Source: HRBIN12 sp035762085
Lineage (GTDB): Bacteria; Actinomycetota; UBA4738; HRBIN12
Direction of reading: 5' to 3'
Length of the DNA stretch: 63,234 nt
NCBI GenBank assembly: GCA_035762085.1
Contig: DASTPT010000003.1
Coordinates: forward strand, 1 to 63,234
The translations under genes were made by a program, and so were the position numbers. Shown piece after piece: positions 25,064 through 33,614 of this stretch. The notes under the pieces are model-generated. The model saw only the letters and a program-made list of their open reading frames with translations, did not search any database and had not been told where the DNA came from. Position 1 is the stretch's first letter. Every line of letters starts with the position of its first letter.

Positions 25064-26325
25064 ACGGGTTCGTCGCGGACTGGGAGGCCCTCGTCGGGAC
25101 CGACCCGGAGGTCGCCGACGCCATCGCGTCCGAGGTGCAGCGCGAGCGCGACACGGTCCGACTGGTGGCGTCCGAGAACTACGCCAGCCCAGCGGTCCTC
25201 GCCGCGCTGGCGTCCACGATGAACAACAAGTACGCGGAGGGGTACCCGGGTCGCCGCTACTACGGCGGGTGCGCGAACGTGGACGTCGTCGAGCGACTGG
25301 CGATCGAACGGGCAAAGGCGCTGTTCGGAGCCGAGCACGCCAACGCGCAACCCCACGCCGGCGCGCAGGCCAACCTGGCGGTGCTGGGGGCCTTCTGCGA
25401 GCCGCGGTCGGACGACACGATCCTCGGGCTCGTGCTCTCGCACGGCGGGCACCTCACGCACGGCTCGCCGGTCAACGTGTCGGGGATGTGGTTCCGCTTC
25501 GTGAACTACGAGGTGGATCGGCGCACCGAGGTGCTCGACATGGACCGCATCCGGGACCTTGCGCTCGAGCACCGCCCCAAGATCCTGCTGGCGGGGTTCA
25601 CCGCCTACCCGCGGGTGATCGACTTCGAGGCCTTCCGCGCCGTCGCGGACGAGGTCGGCGCCCTGCTCTGGGTGGACGCCTCGCACTTCATCGGCCTCGT
25701 GGCGGGCGGCGCGTACCCCACCCCGGTTCCGCAGGCCGACGTCGTGACGTTCACCACACACAAGACGCTCCGAGGCCCGCGCGGCGCGATGATCCTGTGC
25801 CGCCAGGAGCACGCGAAGACGATCGACAGGGCCGTGTTCCCGATGACGCAGGGCGGGCCGATCGAGAACGCGATCGCCGCGAAGGCCGTCGCGCTCAGGG
25901 AGGCCATGACGCCGGCGTTCCGCGACTACGCGGCGCGAACCGTCCGCACGGCGCGCGCCCTCGGCGACGCGCTCGCGGAGGAGGGTCTGCGGATCGTTGC
26001 CGGTGGGACGGACTCGCACCTGGTCCTCGCCGACCTCCGGCCCCTCGGCGTCGGCGGGCTCGAGGCCGAGACCGTCTGCGACGAGGTCGGCATCTCGCTC
26101 AACAAGAACAGCATTCCGTTCGATCCGATGCCGCCGATGCGCCCCTCCGGGATCCGTGTCGGCACCCCGGGGCCGGCGACGCTCGGCATGGACGAGGCCG
26201 AGATGAAGGAGGTCGCCGGGATCGTCGGCGAGGTCCTCCGCCGGCCGGAGGACGACGGCGTGAAGGCGGCCGCCCGGGAGCGCGTCCGGGCGCTCGCGTC
26301 CCGGTATCCGGCCTACCCTGGGTAG
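25060..26325 (+). CDS. glyA: Serine hydroxymethyltransferase
   Basis: 421 residues, full length. PLP enzyme interconverting serine and glycine with tetrahydrofolate. The PLP lysine is K235 (TTHKTLRGPRG), and the N-terminal LVASENYASPAV and YPGRRYYGG are typical. It supplies methylene-tetrahydrofolate, the substrate class of FolD enzymes. ATG 25060 overlaps the rpiB stop and has GGAGGAG about 4 bases upstream. glyA next to wecA and the ATP synthase is the usual actinobacterial order. Confidence 0.97.
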   Translation: MNGFVADWEALVGTDPEVADAIASEVQRERDTVRLVASENYASPAVLAALASTMNNKYAEGYPGRRYYGGCANVDVVERLAIERAKALFGAEHANAQPHAGAQANLAVLGAFCEPRSDDTILGLVLSHGGHLTHGSPVNVSGMWFRFVNYEVDRRTEVLDMDRIRDLALEHRPKILLAGFTAYPRVIDFEAFRAVADEVGALLWVDASHFIGLVAGGAYPTPVPQADVVTFTTHKTLRGPRGAMILCRQEHAKTIDRAVFPMTQGGPIENAIAAKAVALREAMTPAFRDYAARTVRTARALGDALAEEGLRIVAGGTDSHLVLADLRPLGVGGLEAETVCDEVGISLNKNSIPFDPMPPMRPSGIRVGTPGPATLGMDEAEMKEVAGIVGEVLRRPEDDGVKAAARERVRALASRYPAYPG

Positions 26326-26351
26326 CCTGCGCCCCCGGCCAGGCCCGGGGG

Positions 26352-26357
26352 TACCAT
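26352..26357 (+). promoter_or_regulatory. Possible -10 element of wecA
   Basis: TACCAT is followed after 9 bases by GTG 26367. It lies just after a GC-rich palindromic stretch following glyA. No good -35 was seen. Confidence 0.4.
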
Positions 26358-26366
26358 CCTTGGAGC

Positions 26367-27581
26367 GTGCAGCCCTACGTGGTCGTCTTCGCCGTGAGCG
26401 CGGGTGTGACCTTCGTCGCCACCCCGCTGGTCCGGCGGCTCAGCCTGCGGTTCGGATGGATCGACCAGCCGTCGGACCGCAAGGTCCACCCGAAGCCGAC
26501 CCCCACCGTGGGCGGCTTGGCGATCTTCGCGGGGGTCGCGGCCGCGCTCGGCGTGACGCACGCCGTCCCGGCCCTCGCCACGCTGCACGAGACGACGTCC
26601 GAGCTGGACGCGGCCCTGGTCGCGGGGGCCGTCATCGTCCTGGTCGGCCTCGTCGACGACACGCGCGGGCTCTCGCCGCTCGGCAAGCTCGCGGGCCAGG
26701 TGCTGGCCGCGGGCCTGCTCGTTCTCGCCGGCGTGCAGCTGCTCTACTTCTACTTCCCCGGGCAGGGCGTCCTGTCGCTGTCGCCGGACCTGGCCGTGCC
26801 CCTGACCGTCGTGTGGGTCGCGGCGATGGTGAACGCCGTGAACCTGATCGACGGGCTCGACGGCCTGGCCGCGGGCATGGTCGCGATCGGCGCCGTCGCG
26901 TTCTTCGTCTACATGGCCTTCGGGCCCACGGCGAGCGACGAAGCGTCGAGCGCGACGGTCCTGTCCGCCGTCGTCGCGGGCGCCGCGATCGGCTTTCTCC
27001 CCTGGAACTTCTATCCCGCGAGGATCTTCATGGGGGACACGGGTTCCGGGCTCCTCGGACTCATGCTCGCCGTGGCGACGATCTCCGGCGTCGGCCGGAA
27101 CCCCCTCGGGCCCTCGGGCGGCGACCTTGCCGCGATCGCGATCCCGATCGTGCTGCCGCTGCTCGTGCTCGCGATCCCGCTCCTCGACGTCGTGCTCGCG
27201 ATCGTCCGCAGGATGCGCAAGGGGCTCGGCGTGCACCACGCCGACAAGGAGCACATCCACCATCGGCTGATGGACATCGGGCACTCCCAGCGGCAGGCGG
27301 TGCTGCTGATGTACCTGTGGAGCGCGCTGATCTCCGGATGTGCGCTCGCGGTGGCGTTCATCGACGGCCGCCTGATCGTGATGGCGATCGTCACGGGGGC
27401 GGTGCTCCTCGCGGTCGTCCTGCCGAAGCTGCTCCGGGACCGGGTGCCGCACGGCAGCGACGCGACGGCGGCGGGCGTCGCGGCTGGCCGCGAGGCGCCG
27501 GCGGTCCAGATCCCGGAGGCGCAGGCGGACGCGGAGCCGCCGGTCGAGCCCGAGGCGCCCCGCGGAGCCGCGGCCCGGTAG
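26367..27581 (+). CDS. wecA: Undecaprenyl-phosphate GlcNAc-1-phosphate transferase (WecA/Rfe family)
   Basis: 404 residues with about 10-11 membrane helices. It joins a sugar-1-phosphate from UDP-sugar to polyprenyl phosphate at the inner face of the membrane, starting wall polysaccharide synthesis. Family motifs are DRKVHPKPTPTVGG, NAVNLIDGLDGLAAG, MGDTGSGLLG and HIHHRL. The HIHHRL motif is that of the WecA/TagO branch rather than MraY. Its place before the ATP synthase matches rfe in mycobacteria. The last 50 residues are a soluble Glu/Pro/Ala-rich tail. Starts at GTG 26367, at the first membrane helix. Confidence 0.9.
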   Translation: MQPYVVVFAVSAGVTFVATPLVRRLSLRFGWIDQPSDRKVHPKPTPTVGGLAIFAGVAAALGVTHAVPALATLHETTSELDAALVAGAVIVLVGLVDDTRGLSPLGKLAGQVLAAGLLVLAGVQLLYFYFPGQGVLSLSPDLAVPLTVVWVAAMVNAVNLIDGLDGLAAGMVAIGAVAFFVYMAFGPTASDEASSATVLSAVVAGAAIGFLPWNFYPARIFMGDTGSGLLGLMLAVATISGVGRNPLGPSGGDLAAIAIPIVLPLLVLAIPLLDVVLAIVRRMRKGLGVHHADKEHIHHRLMDIGHSQRQAVLLMYLWSALISGCALAVAFIDGRLIVMAIVTGAVLLAVVLPKLLRDRVPHGSDATAAGVAAGREAPAVQIPEAQADAEPPVEPEAPRGAAAR

Positions 27582-27661
27582 CCGCGGGTTTCGTGCGCGA
27601 GAACCTTCCATCTCGGGCCGCCATCCCCTAGCGTTGGCCAACTCGTACAACACGTCGGGTA

Positions 27662-27697
27662 GGCCCGCTGCCCGAGGGGTATCCCGCTCGGCGGGCC
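27662..27697 (+). terminator. Strong stem-loop between wecA and potA
   Basis: Arms GGCCCGC (27662-27668) and GCGGGCC (27691-27697) enclose a second stem, CCGAG/CTCGG, and an inner GGG-TAT-CCC. It lacks a following T-run, so it is either a non-canonical terminator after wecA or structure in the potA leader. Confidence 0.5.
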
Positions 27698-27727
27698 GCC
27701 GGGGTGATGATGCACGCCGTCGTCGGG

Positions 27728-27733
27728 CATAAT
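27728..27733 (+). promoter_or_regulatory. -10 element of the pot operon
   Basis: CATAAT, five of six matches to TATAAT, 28 bases before GTG 27762. Transcription would start near 27740, giving a leader of about 20 bases with AAGGGGGCGGA near the start. No strong -35 is visible. Confidence 0.5.
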
Positions 27734-27761
27734 CCGTGCGATCGGCGTCGAAGGGGGCGGA

Positions 27762-28889
27762 GTGCCGGAAGTCGACGTGCGGCTCGACAGGGTGACGAAG
27801 GACTTCGGGGAGACCGTCGCCGTCGACGATCTCTCGCTCGACATCCCGGAGGGGGAGTTCTTCAGTCTCCTGGGGCCCTCAGGATGCGGGAAGACCACCA
27901 CGCTGCGGATGATCGGCGGGTTCGAGGAGCCGACCCGGGGCACGATCTACCTGAAAGGTCGGGACGTCACCGACCTGCCGCCGTACAAGCGAGACGTGAA
28001 CACGGTGTTCCAGTCGTACGCCCTGTTCCCGCACCTGGACGTGTTCGAGAACGTGGCGTTCGGCCTCCGGCGCCGGAAGGTGCCGAAGGACGAGATCGAC
28101 ACCCGCGTGAAGGATTCCATGCGCCTCGTGGACCTGCTCGGGTTCGAGAAGCGGCGGCCGGCGCAGATGTCGGGCGGTCAGCAGCAGCGGGTGGCCCTTG
28201 CCCGAGCCCTGGTGAACAGCCCGAAGGTGCTGCTCCTGGACGAGCCGCTCGGCGCGCTCGACCTGAAGCTGCGCAAGCAGATGCAGCTCGAGCTCAAGCG
28301 GATCCAGTCGGAGGTGGGCATCACGTTCATCTACGTGACCCACGACCAGGAGGAGGCCATGACGATGTCCGATCGTCTGGCCGTCCTGCGCCAGGGCAGG
28401 ATCGAGCAGATCGGCCCTCCGGAGGAGGTCTACGAGAACCCCCAGACCGAGTTCGTGGCCGGGTTCCTCGGGGCGTCGAACATGCTCGAGGGCGAGGTGA
28501 AGGAGTCGGCGAACGGGATCGCCACGGTCCTGCTCGCGGGCGGCGACGCGGTGCGGCTGCCCGCGGATCGGGCGCCGTTCCCTGCGGGGTCCACGGTTCG
28601 GGTCGGGGTCCGGCCCGAGAAGGTCCACATCGCTCCGGAGGACGGGACCGAGGTGCCGAGCGGGTTCAACAGCGTCTCGGGTCTGCTCCGGATGTCTACG
28701 TACATCGGCGTCAGCCATCAGTACAAGGTCGAGGGACCCGGCGGTCACGTCCTGACCGTTTGGGTGCAGAACCTGGGCGCCACGCCGCCGCCCCATCCGG
28801 GTGAGCGGGTCCGTCTGTCATGGCGGTGGGAGCACACGTTCGCGGTGCTCCCGCAGGAGGGGCTCACGCTCGAGGAGGAGGAGGAATGA
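27762..28889 (+). CDS. potA: Spermidine/putrescine-type ABC transporter ATPase
   Basis: 375 residues. ABC ATPase that powers uptake. Walker A GPSGCGKTT (38-46), Q-loop VFQSYALFPH, signature MSGGQQQRVALARAL, Walker B VLLLDEPLGALD and H-loop VTHDQEEAM are all present. The C-terminal 130 residues form the TOBE domain used by PotA/MalK-type subunits. This is the first gene of a four-gene operon (A-D-B-C). The type is clear; the ligand could be spermidine, putrescine or another small amine. Its stop overlaps the next start (ATGA). Confidence 0.93.
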   Translation: MPEVDVRLDRVTKDFGETVAVDDLSLDIPEGEFFSLLGPSGCGKTTTLRMIGGFEEPTRGTIYLKGRDVTDLPPYKRDVNTVFQSYALFPHLDVFENVAFGLRRRKVPKDEIDTRVKDSMRLVDLLGFEKRRPAQMSGGQQQRVALARALVNSPKVLLLDEPLGALDLKLRKQMQLELKRIQSEVGITFIYVTHDQEEAMTMSDRLAVLRQGRIEQIGPPEEVYENPQTEFVAGFLGASNMLEGEVKESANGIATVLLAGGDAVRLPADRAPFPAGSTVRVGVRPEKVHIAPEDGTEVPSGFNSVSGLLRMSTYIGVSHQYKVEGPGGHVLTVWVQNLGATPPPHPGERVRLSWRWEHTFAVLPQEGLTLEEEEE

Positions 28890-30196
28890 CCGAACGCGAG
28901 GACCGCGAACGCTCGGATCGGCTCCTGCAGGAAGCGATGCGCGCACGGCTGTCCCGCAGGTCGGTCCTGCGCGGCGCGGGGGTGGGGGTCGCGGGGATCA
29001 GCCTGGCATCGCTACTGGCGGCATGCGGTGAGGGCGACGGCGGCACCGGTGGCAACGGCGACGCGCAGACCGGCGGGGCGCCCGCCGATGTCTTCAGTGG
29101 CGAGCCGGGCGACGAGGTCAACTTCGCGAACTGGCCCCTGTACCTGGACCAGGCGAAGGACAAGGACGGGAACGTCTATCACCCCACGCTGAAGCTGTTC
29201 GAAGAGGCGACGGGCATCCACGTGAACTACGAGGACGTCATCCAGTCGAACGAGGAGTTCTTCGGCAAGATCCAGCCGCAGCTCGCGGGCGGGGACTCCA
29301 CCGGCTGGGACATCATCGTCATCACGAACGGACGCCAGTTCAACGTCCTGACGACGAACGAGTGGGTCTACCGACTGGACCCGGCGATGCGTCCGAACTT
29401 CGACGCGAACGCCACCCCGTTCGCCAAGGACCCGACGTACGACCCCGGCAACACGTTCTCGATGCCGTGGCAGGGAGGGTTCACCGGGATCGGCTACGAC
29501 AAGACGAAGGTGAACGGCGCGATCACGAAGCTCGACGACCTGGCGAACCCGGCGATCGTCGGTACCGACAGCGTCGGGATGCTCTCGTCGGACATGCCGG
29601 ACTTCGTGATGATCAACCTCGGCATCGACCCGGCCACCTCGGGCCCCGCCGAGTGGCAGGAGGCGGCCGACTGGCTGCAGATGCAGCGCGAGTCGGGCAC
29701 GGTTCGTCAGTACTACGACCAGGGCTACATCGACGACTTCGTGGCGGGCAACACCCCCGTGTCGATGGCGTGGTCCGGCGACGTGATCTACTACGCGCTC
29801 TGGGCGGGGTACACGGACTTCGAGTTCATGTTCCCGGAGGGCGGCGCCCTGCTGTGGCAGGACAACATGATGGTGCCGGTGGGCGCCGGGAACGCGCCCG
29901 GGGCGGCGCAGGTCATGGACTGGTACTACGACCCGAAGATCGCGACGATGGTCACCGAGTGGGTGATCTACCTGTCGCCGGTGGCCGGGGTGCAGGACCG
30001 CATCCTGGAGGACGCCGACGCCGCTCTGGACGACGGGTACAAGGGGTATTCGAACAAGCTGAGGGCGACCGCGGAGAGCCCGTACTCCTTCCCGGACGAC
30101 GCGCTCCTGGCGCAGACGAAGTTCGGCACGAACATCACCAACGACGAGCAAGCGGAGGAATGGGACAACATCTTCCTCCCGATCACCCAGCAGTAG
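28886..30196 (+). CDS. potD: Polyamine-type ABC transporter substrate-binding lipoprotein
   Basis: 436 residues. The N-terminus has both a Tat signal (RLSRRSVLRGAG, twin arginines 24-25) and a lipobox ending at Cys47 (LLAAC), so it is exported folded and anchored to the outer face of the membrane as a lipoprotein. A Gly/Asp-rich spacer precedes the binding domain, which resembles PotD/PotF (NWPLYLD, WDIIVITNGR, PVSMAWSGD, YLSPVAGVQ). ATG 28886 overlaps the potA stop and has GAGGAGGAGGA upstream; earlier starts would disrupt the Tat signal. The exact ligand is not readable. Confidence 0.92.
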   Translation: MTEREDRERSDRLLQEAMRARLSRRSVLRGAGVGVAGISLASLLAACGEGDGGTGGNGDAQTGGAPADVFSGEPGDEVNFANWPLYLDQAKDKDGNVYHPTLKLFEEATGIHVNYEDVIQSNEEFFGKIQPQLAGGDSTGWDIIVITNGRQFNVLTTNEWVYRLDPAMRPNFDANATPFAKDPTYDPGNTFSMPWQGGFTGIGYDKTKVNGAITKLDDLANPAIVGTDSVGMLSSDMPDFVMINLGIDPATSGPAEWQEAADWLQMQRESGTVRQYYDQGYIDDFVAGNTPVSMAWSGDVIYYALWAGYTDFEFMFPEGGALLWQDNMMVPVGAGNAPGAAQVMDWYYDPKIATMVTEWVIYLSPVAGVQDRILEDADAALDDGYKGYSNKLRATAESPYSFPDDALLAQTKFGTNITNDEQAEEWDNIFLPITQQ

Positions 30197-30218
30197 CGCC
30201 TTCCTGGGATCGGACTGG

Positions 30219-31145
30219 ATGGCGACGGAGGCGTTGACGGGGCAGGAACCAGCGACCGAACCCCCTTCGAGGGGTCGGTCGTACGCGGCCCGCAGGCGCT
30301 TGGCTCCGCTGTGGCTCATGACGCCCGGCGGCGTGTACCTGCTCGTCTTCCTCATCATCCCGATGGGGATCCTCGTGTACACGTCGCTCCAGAGCGGCGG
30401 CGCGTTCTCGGGGCGCTTCTACTTCGACTGGGATTTCGCGAACTACACGGACCAGATCGTCCAGTACGAGTCACAGCTGATCCGATCCGTGACCTACTCC
30501 GTGATCGTCACGATCGCGTGCCTGCTGCTCGCGTACCCGATGACGTACTGGATCGCGTTCTACGCGGGACGGTGGAAGTCCTCGATCCTGCTGCTGATCC
30601 TACTGCCGTTCTTCGTCTCGTTCGTGATCCGAACCGTCCAATGGCGGTTCCTCCTGGCCGACGACGGGATCCTGTTCGGACCGCTCAAGGACCTGGGGCT
30701 GATGTCGGACTCGTTCCACGTGCTCTCGACGCCGTACGCCGTCGTGGCCGGCATCACGTACAACTTCCTGCCCTTCACGGCGCTGCCGCTCTACGTCGCC
30801 CTCGACCGGATCGACCGGTCCCTCGTGGAGGCTGCGAAGGACCTGTACTCCAGCCGGTGGGAGGCGTTCCGCCACGTCGTGTGGCCGCTCTCGCTGCCTG
30901 GGGTCTTCGCTGCGTTCCTGCTCACGTTCGTGCCGGCGACGGGCGACTACGTGAACGCGGCCATCCTCGGCGGCCCGGGCACGACGATGATCGGCAACAT
31001 CATCCAGGCGAAGTTCCTGTCGGAGCTGAACTATCCGGAGGCGGCAGCGCTCTCCGTGATCCTGATGGTGGCGATGTTGATCCTGGCCACGGCGTACGCC
31101 CGGGTCCTCGGCACGGAGGACGACACGTTGACGGCGACGATATGA
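30219..31145 (+). CDS. potB: Polyamine-type ABC transporter permease 1
   Basis: 308 residues with six predicted membrane helices and the inner-membrane permease loop EAAKDLYSSRWEAFRHVVWP, cited by its ends (EAA motif that docks on PotA). Typical PotB features are TPGGVYLLVFLIIPMG at the start and TFVPATGDYVNAAILGG near the end. It follows potD by 22 bases; the stop overlaps the potC ATG by 4 bases. Confidence 0.93.
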   Translation: MATEALTGQEPATEPPSRGRSYAARRRLAPLWLMTPGGVYLLVFLIIPMGILVYTSLQSGGAFSGRFYFDWDFANYTDQIVQYESQLIRSVTYSVIVTIACLLLAYPMTYWIAFYAGRWKSSILLLILLPFFVSFVIRTVQWRFLLADDGILFGPLKDLGLMSDSFHVLSTPYAVVAGITYNFLPFTALPLYVALDRIDRSLVEAAKDLYSSRWEAFRHVVWPLSLPGVFAAFLLTFVPATGDYVNAAILGGPGTTMIGNIIQAKFLSELNYPEAAALSVILMVAMLILATAYARVLGTEDDTLTATI

Positions 31146-32008
31146 GCATGGCAGAGGTCGCGGCCGCCCGCTCGACCGGCACGGAGCCGGCGCCGCTCAA
31201 CGAGCCGAGGAAGCGGTGGACGCGCTTCATCTTGCCTGGCTTCACGTGGCTGATGATCGTCTACCTGACGCTGCCGATCTTCGTGATGATCATGTGGTCG
31301 TTCAACGACATCCCGGTCGTCGGGTCTCCGCGCCAGACGCCGAAGTTCTGGGGCTTCACGCTGCACTGGTGGCGGGACCTGTTCGGGATCGCCGGGCTGA
31401 GCGACGCGCTGAAGACCTCGCTGTTCATCGCCCCGATCTCGGCGTTCGCGGCGACGGCCCTCGGGACGCTGATCGGACTCGCACTCGGTCGCTACCGGTT
31501 CCGCGGCAAGGCGCCGGTCAACTTCGTGATCTTCCTCGCGATCGCGGTCCCCGAGATCGTCCTCGGATCGTCCCTGTTGTCGATGTTCGTGCTGGCGCAG
31601 GCGCCCCCCATCGGGAAGATCACGATCCTGCTCTCGCACATCGGGTTCAGCATCGCGTTCGTCGCCGTCACGGTGCGGGCGCGGGTCCAGGGCCTGGACC
31701 GCGCGCTCGAGGACGCCGCCCAGGACCTGTTCGCGAACCCGGTCACGACGTTCTTCAAGATCACGCTCCCGCTCATCGCGCCGGCGATCCTCGCGGGGTT
31801 CCTGCTGGCCTTCGTGCTCTCGCTCGACGACTTCGTGATCACGAACTTCGTGTCGGGCACGGAGTCGACGTTCCCGGTCTGGGTGTACGGCGCGACGCGG
31901 ATCGGCCTGCCCCCGCAGGTGAACGTGATGGGCACGCTGCTGTTCGGCGCGGGCCTGTTCCTCGCGGTCCTGAACGTGGTCGTGCAGCGTCGGCGCGCGC
32001 GCTCGTGA
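31142..32008 (+). CDS. potC: Polyamine-type ABC transporter permease 2
   Basis: 288 residues, six membrane helices. Family marks are YLTLPIFVMIMWSFND near the start, the EAA-type loop around LEDAAQDLFANPVTTFFKITLP (cited by its ends) and LSLDDFVITNFVSG. It pairs with PotB to form the channel. The ATG overlaps the potB stop. It is the last gene of the operon and is followed 3 bases later by a GC-rich terminator hairpin. Confidence 0.93.
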   Translation: MSMAEVAAARSTGTEPAPLNEPRKRWTRFILPGFTWLMIVYLTLPIFVMIMWSFNDIPVVGSPRQTPKFWGFTLHWWRDLFGIAGLSDALKTSLFIAPISAFAATALGTLIGLALGRYRFRGKAPVNFVIFLAIAVPEIVLGSSLLSMFVLAQAPPIGKITILLSHIGFSIAFVAVTVRARVQGLDRALEDAAQDLFANPVTTFFKITLPLIAPAILAGFLLAFVLSLDDFVITNFVSGTESTFPVWVYGATRIGLPPQVNVMGTLLFGAGLFLAVLNVVVQRRRARS

Positions 32009-32010
32009 GA

Positions 32011-32031
32011 CCCGCCCCGATCGGGGGCGGG
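32011..32031 (+). terminator. Terminator hairpin after the pot operon
   Basis: CCCGCCCC (32011-32018), a 5-base loop, and GGGGCGGG (32024-32031) give a perfect 8-base-pair GC stem directly after the potC stop. A T-run is absent, common for high-GC actinobacteria. Confidence 0.65.
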
Positions 32032-32038
32032 GCCGCTC

Positions 32039-32052
32039 GTGAACCCGTTCAC
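32039..32052. repeat. 14-base palindrome GTGAAC-CC-GTTCAC
   Basis: Perfect arms of 6 bases around CC, between the pot terminator and the ATP-synthase promoter, about 50 bases upstream of its -35. It could be an operator; the spacing differs from the SOS box, where GAAC and GTTC are 4 apart. Confidence 0.45.
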
Positions 32053-32103
32053 AAGCACGGCTTGAAACGGCCTCCTACCTGCGGAAACGCATCGTGCCGA
32101 CCT

Positions 32104-32133
32104 TTGACGTCCCGCGCGGGCCGCGGCTATACT
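32104..32133 (+). promoter_or_regulatory. Housekeeping promoter of the ATP synthase operon
   Basis: TTGACG at 32104-32109 and TATACT at 32128-32133 with 18 bases between: one of the two best -35/-10 matches in the window. Transcription would begin near 32140, only a few bases before ATG 32144. Confidence 0.8.
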
Positions 32134-32143
32134 GCGCGAGCCC

Positions 32144-32356
32144 ATGGCCGGTGGACGCGGGGAAGGTTGGAGCGGCATGGGCACCGCGTGGTCCATCACC
32201 GGGACGCTCCTCGGGGGCATCCTCGTCTGGGGTGGGATCGGCTTCCTCCTGGACCGGTGGCTCGACCTCCGCTGGTTGTTCCTGCCGATCGGCATGGTGA
32301 TCGGCGCCGGGGCGTCCATCTACTCCGTGTACGTGCGATATGGCCGAGACCGCTGA
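32144..32356 (+). CDS. AtpZ/AtpI-like small membrane protein
   Basis: 70 residues with two membrane helices (GTLLGGILVWGGIGFLLDRW and LFLPIGMVIGAGASIYSVYV, each about 20 residues) joined by a short DRWLDLRW turn. This is the AtpZ / F0F1-ATPase-subunit family often found before atpI; it is thought to help ion supply or assembly. Two starts are possible. ATG 32144 sits a few bases from the predicted transcription start. ATG 32177 has GGAG 5 bases upstream and would give 59 residues. The end overlaps the next gene by 17 bases. Confidence 0.75.
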   Translation: MAGGRGEGWSGMGTAWSITGTLLGGILVWGGIGFLLDRWLDLRWLFLPIGMVIGAGASIYSVYVRYGRDR

Positions 32357-32798
32357 CCGACCCGAGCGCGTGATGGTCCGGAGGGCCCTGGTGCCCTCGG
32401 CGCTCGCCGTGGCCGTCGCGGCGCTCGTGGGCCTCGCGGCCTCGGGCCCGGACGCCGCCGCGTCCGCCGCGATCGGGGTCGCGATCGTGTCCCTCAACTT
32501 CGCCGCCCACGGGCTGTCGCTGGCGTGGGCGTCCGGGGTCTCGATCGCGGCGGTGCACGCCGTCGCGCTGGGCGGGTTCGTCGTGCGCCTGGGCGTGATC
32601 GTCGCGGCCATGTTCGCCCTGAACACCATGACGTGGTTCTCGCCGCTCGCCTTCGGGCTGGCGGTCGTACCCGCAACCCTGCTGCTCCTCGTGTACGAGG
32701 CGCGGCTCGCGATCCGCGGCCTGGGCGCCACGCTGCAGATCCCCGCCGACCCGGCGGCGGTCCGCGCGGCCGAGACCCTGGCCGCACGGGAGGCCTGA
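32340..32798 (+). CDS. atpI: ATP synthase protein I-like membrane protein
   Basis: 152 residues with four hydrophobic segments (about 15-33, 38-57, 62-93, 95-113), the size and topology of AtpI, the assembly factor for the c-ring. Sequence similarity to well-studied AtpI is weak, so the call rests on position just before atpB and topology. The ATG lies inside the previous gene. It ends 3 bases before atpB. Confidence 0.7.
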   Translation: MAETADRPERVMVRRALVPSALAVAVAALVGLAASGPDAAASAAIGVAIVSLNFAAHGLSLAWASGVSIAAVHAVALGGFVVRLGVIVAAMFALNTMTWFSPLAFGLAVVPATLLLLVYEARLAIRGLGATLQIPADPAAVRAAETLAAREA

Positions 32799-32801
32799 CG
32801 G

Positions 32802-33599
32802 ATGCTCGCGACGGTGCTGGCCGTGACCAAGCCGCCCGAGGGGTTCCACGCCCCGGGCACCGAGATCTTCGACTACACGGAGACCTGCCTGATCGGCGAC
32901 GGCCAGTACTGCCTGACGAAGGTGTCGTTCTGGATGCTGATGTCGGCGGTCATCATCGGCGCCATCTTCATCGCCGCGTTCCGGAACCCGAAGCTCGTCC
33001 CGAAGGGCATCCAGAACGCGGTGGAGTCGCTCGTCGAGTTCATCCGCAACGGCATCGTGATGGAGGTGATCGGCAAGGACGGCCTGCCGTTCCTCCCGTT
33101 CCTCACCGCGATCTTCGTGTTCGTCTGGGTGAACAACCTGTACGGGATCATCCCGGGCATCCAGTTCCCGACCACCTCACGGATGGCGATCCCGGCCCTC
33201 CTCGCGATCCTGGTGTGGTTCGTCTTCAACATCGTCGGCATCGTGAAGCAGGGCGGCTGGCACTACATCAGGAACACGCTGTTCCCGCCCGGCGTACCGA
33301 AGCCGATCTACGTCCTGTACTCACCGATCGAGTTCGTGTCGGTGTTCCTGGTGCGGCCGCTCACCCTGTCCGTCCGTCTCGCGGCCAACATGATCGCCGG
33401 GCACCTGATCCTCACGATCTTCTTCCTGGGGACCTGGTACCTGCAGTGGAAGCTCGCGACGATCCCGATCGCGGCGCTGTCGTTCGCGCTCGGGACGTTC
33501 ATCACCGCGTTCGAGGTGTTGGTCGGCGTGCTGCAGGCCTACATCTTCACGATCCTGACCGCCGTGTACATCGCCGGCGCGATGCACGCCGAGCACTGA
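32802..33599 (+). CDS. atpB: ATP synthase F0 subunit a
   Basis: 265 residues. Forms the proton half-channels beside the c-ring. The essential arginine is R192 in LSVRLAANMIAGH. NNLYGIIPG and the late helices LSFALGTFITAFEVLVGVLQAYIF (cited by its ends) match the family. Five to six membrane helices. It starts 3 bases after atpI; AAGGAGGAG after its stop serves atpE. Confidence 0.96.
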   Translation: MLATVLAVTKPPEGFHAPGTEIFDYTETCLIGDGQYCLTKVSFWMLMSAVIIGAIFIAAFRNPKLVPKGIQNAVESLVEFIRNGIVMEVIGKDGLPFLPFLTAIFVFVWVNNLYGIIPGIQFPTTSRMAIPALLAILVWFVFNIVGIVKQGGWHYIRNTLFPPGVPKPIYVLYSPIEFVSVFLVRPLTLSVRLAANMIAGHLILTIFFLGTWYLQWKLATIPIAALSFALGTFITAFEVLVGVLQAYIFTILTAVYIAGAMHAEH

Positions 33600-33614
33600 G
33601 AAGGAGGAGTTGGG

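Noticed and set aside
32039..32052. LexA (SOS) box at GTGAAC-CC-GTTCAC
   Set aside because: GAAC and GTTC are 2 bases apart; SOS boxes have 4, and the ATP synthase is not an SOS gene.
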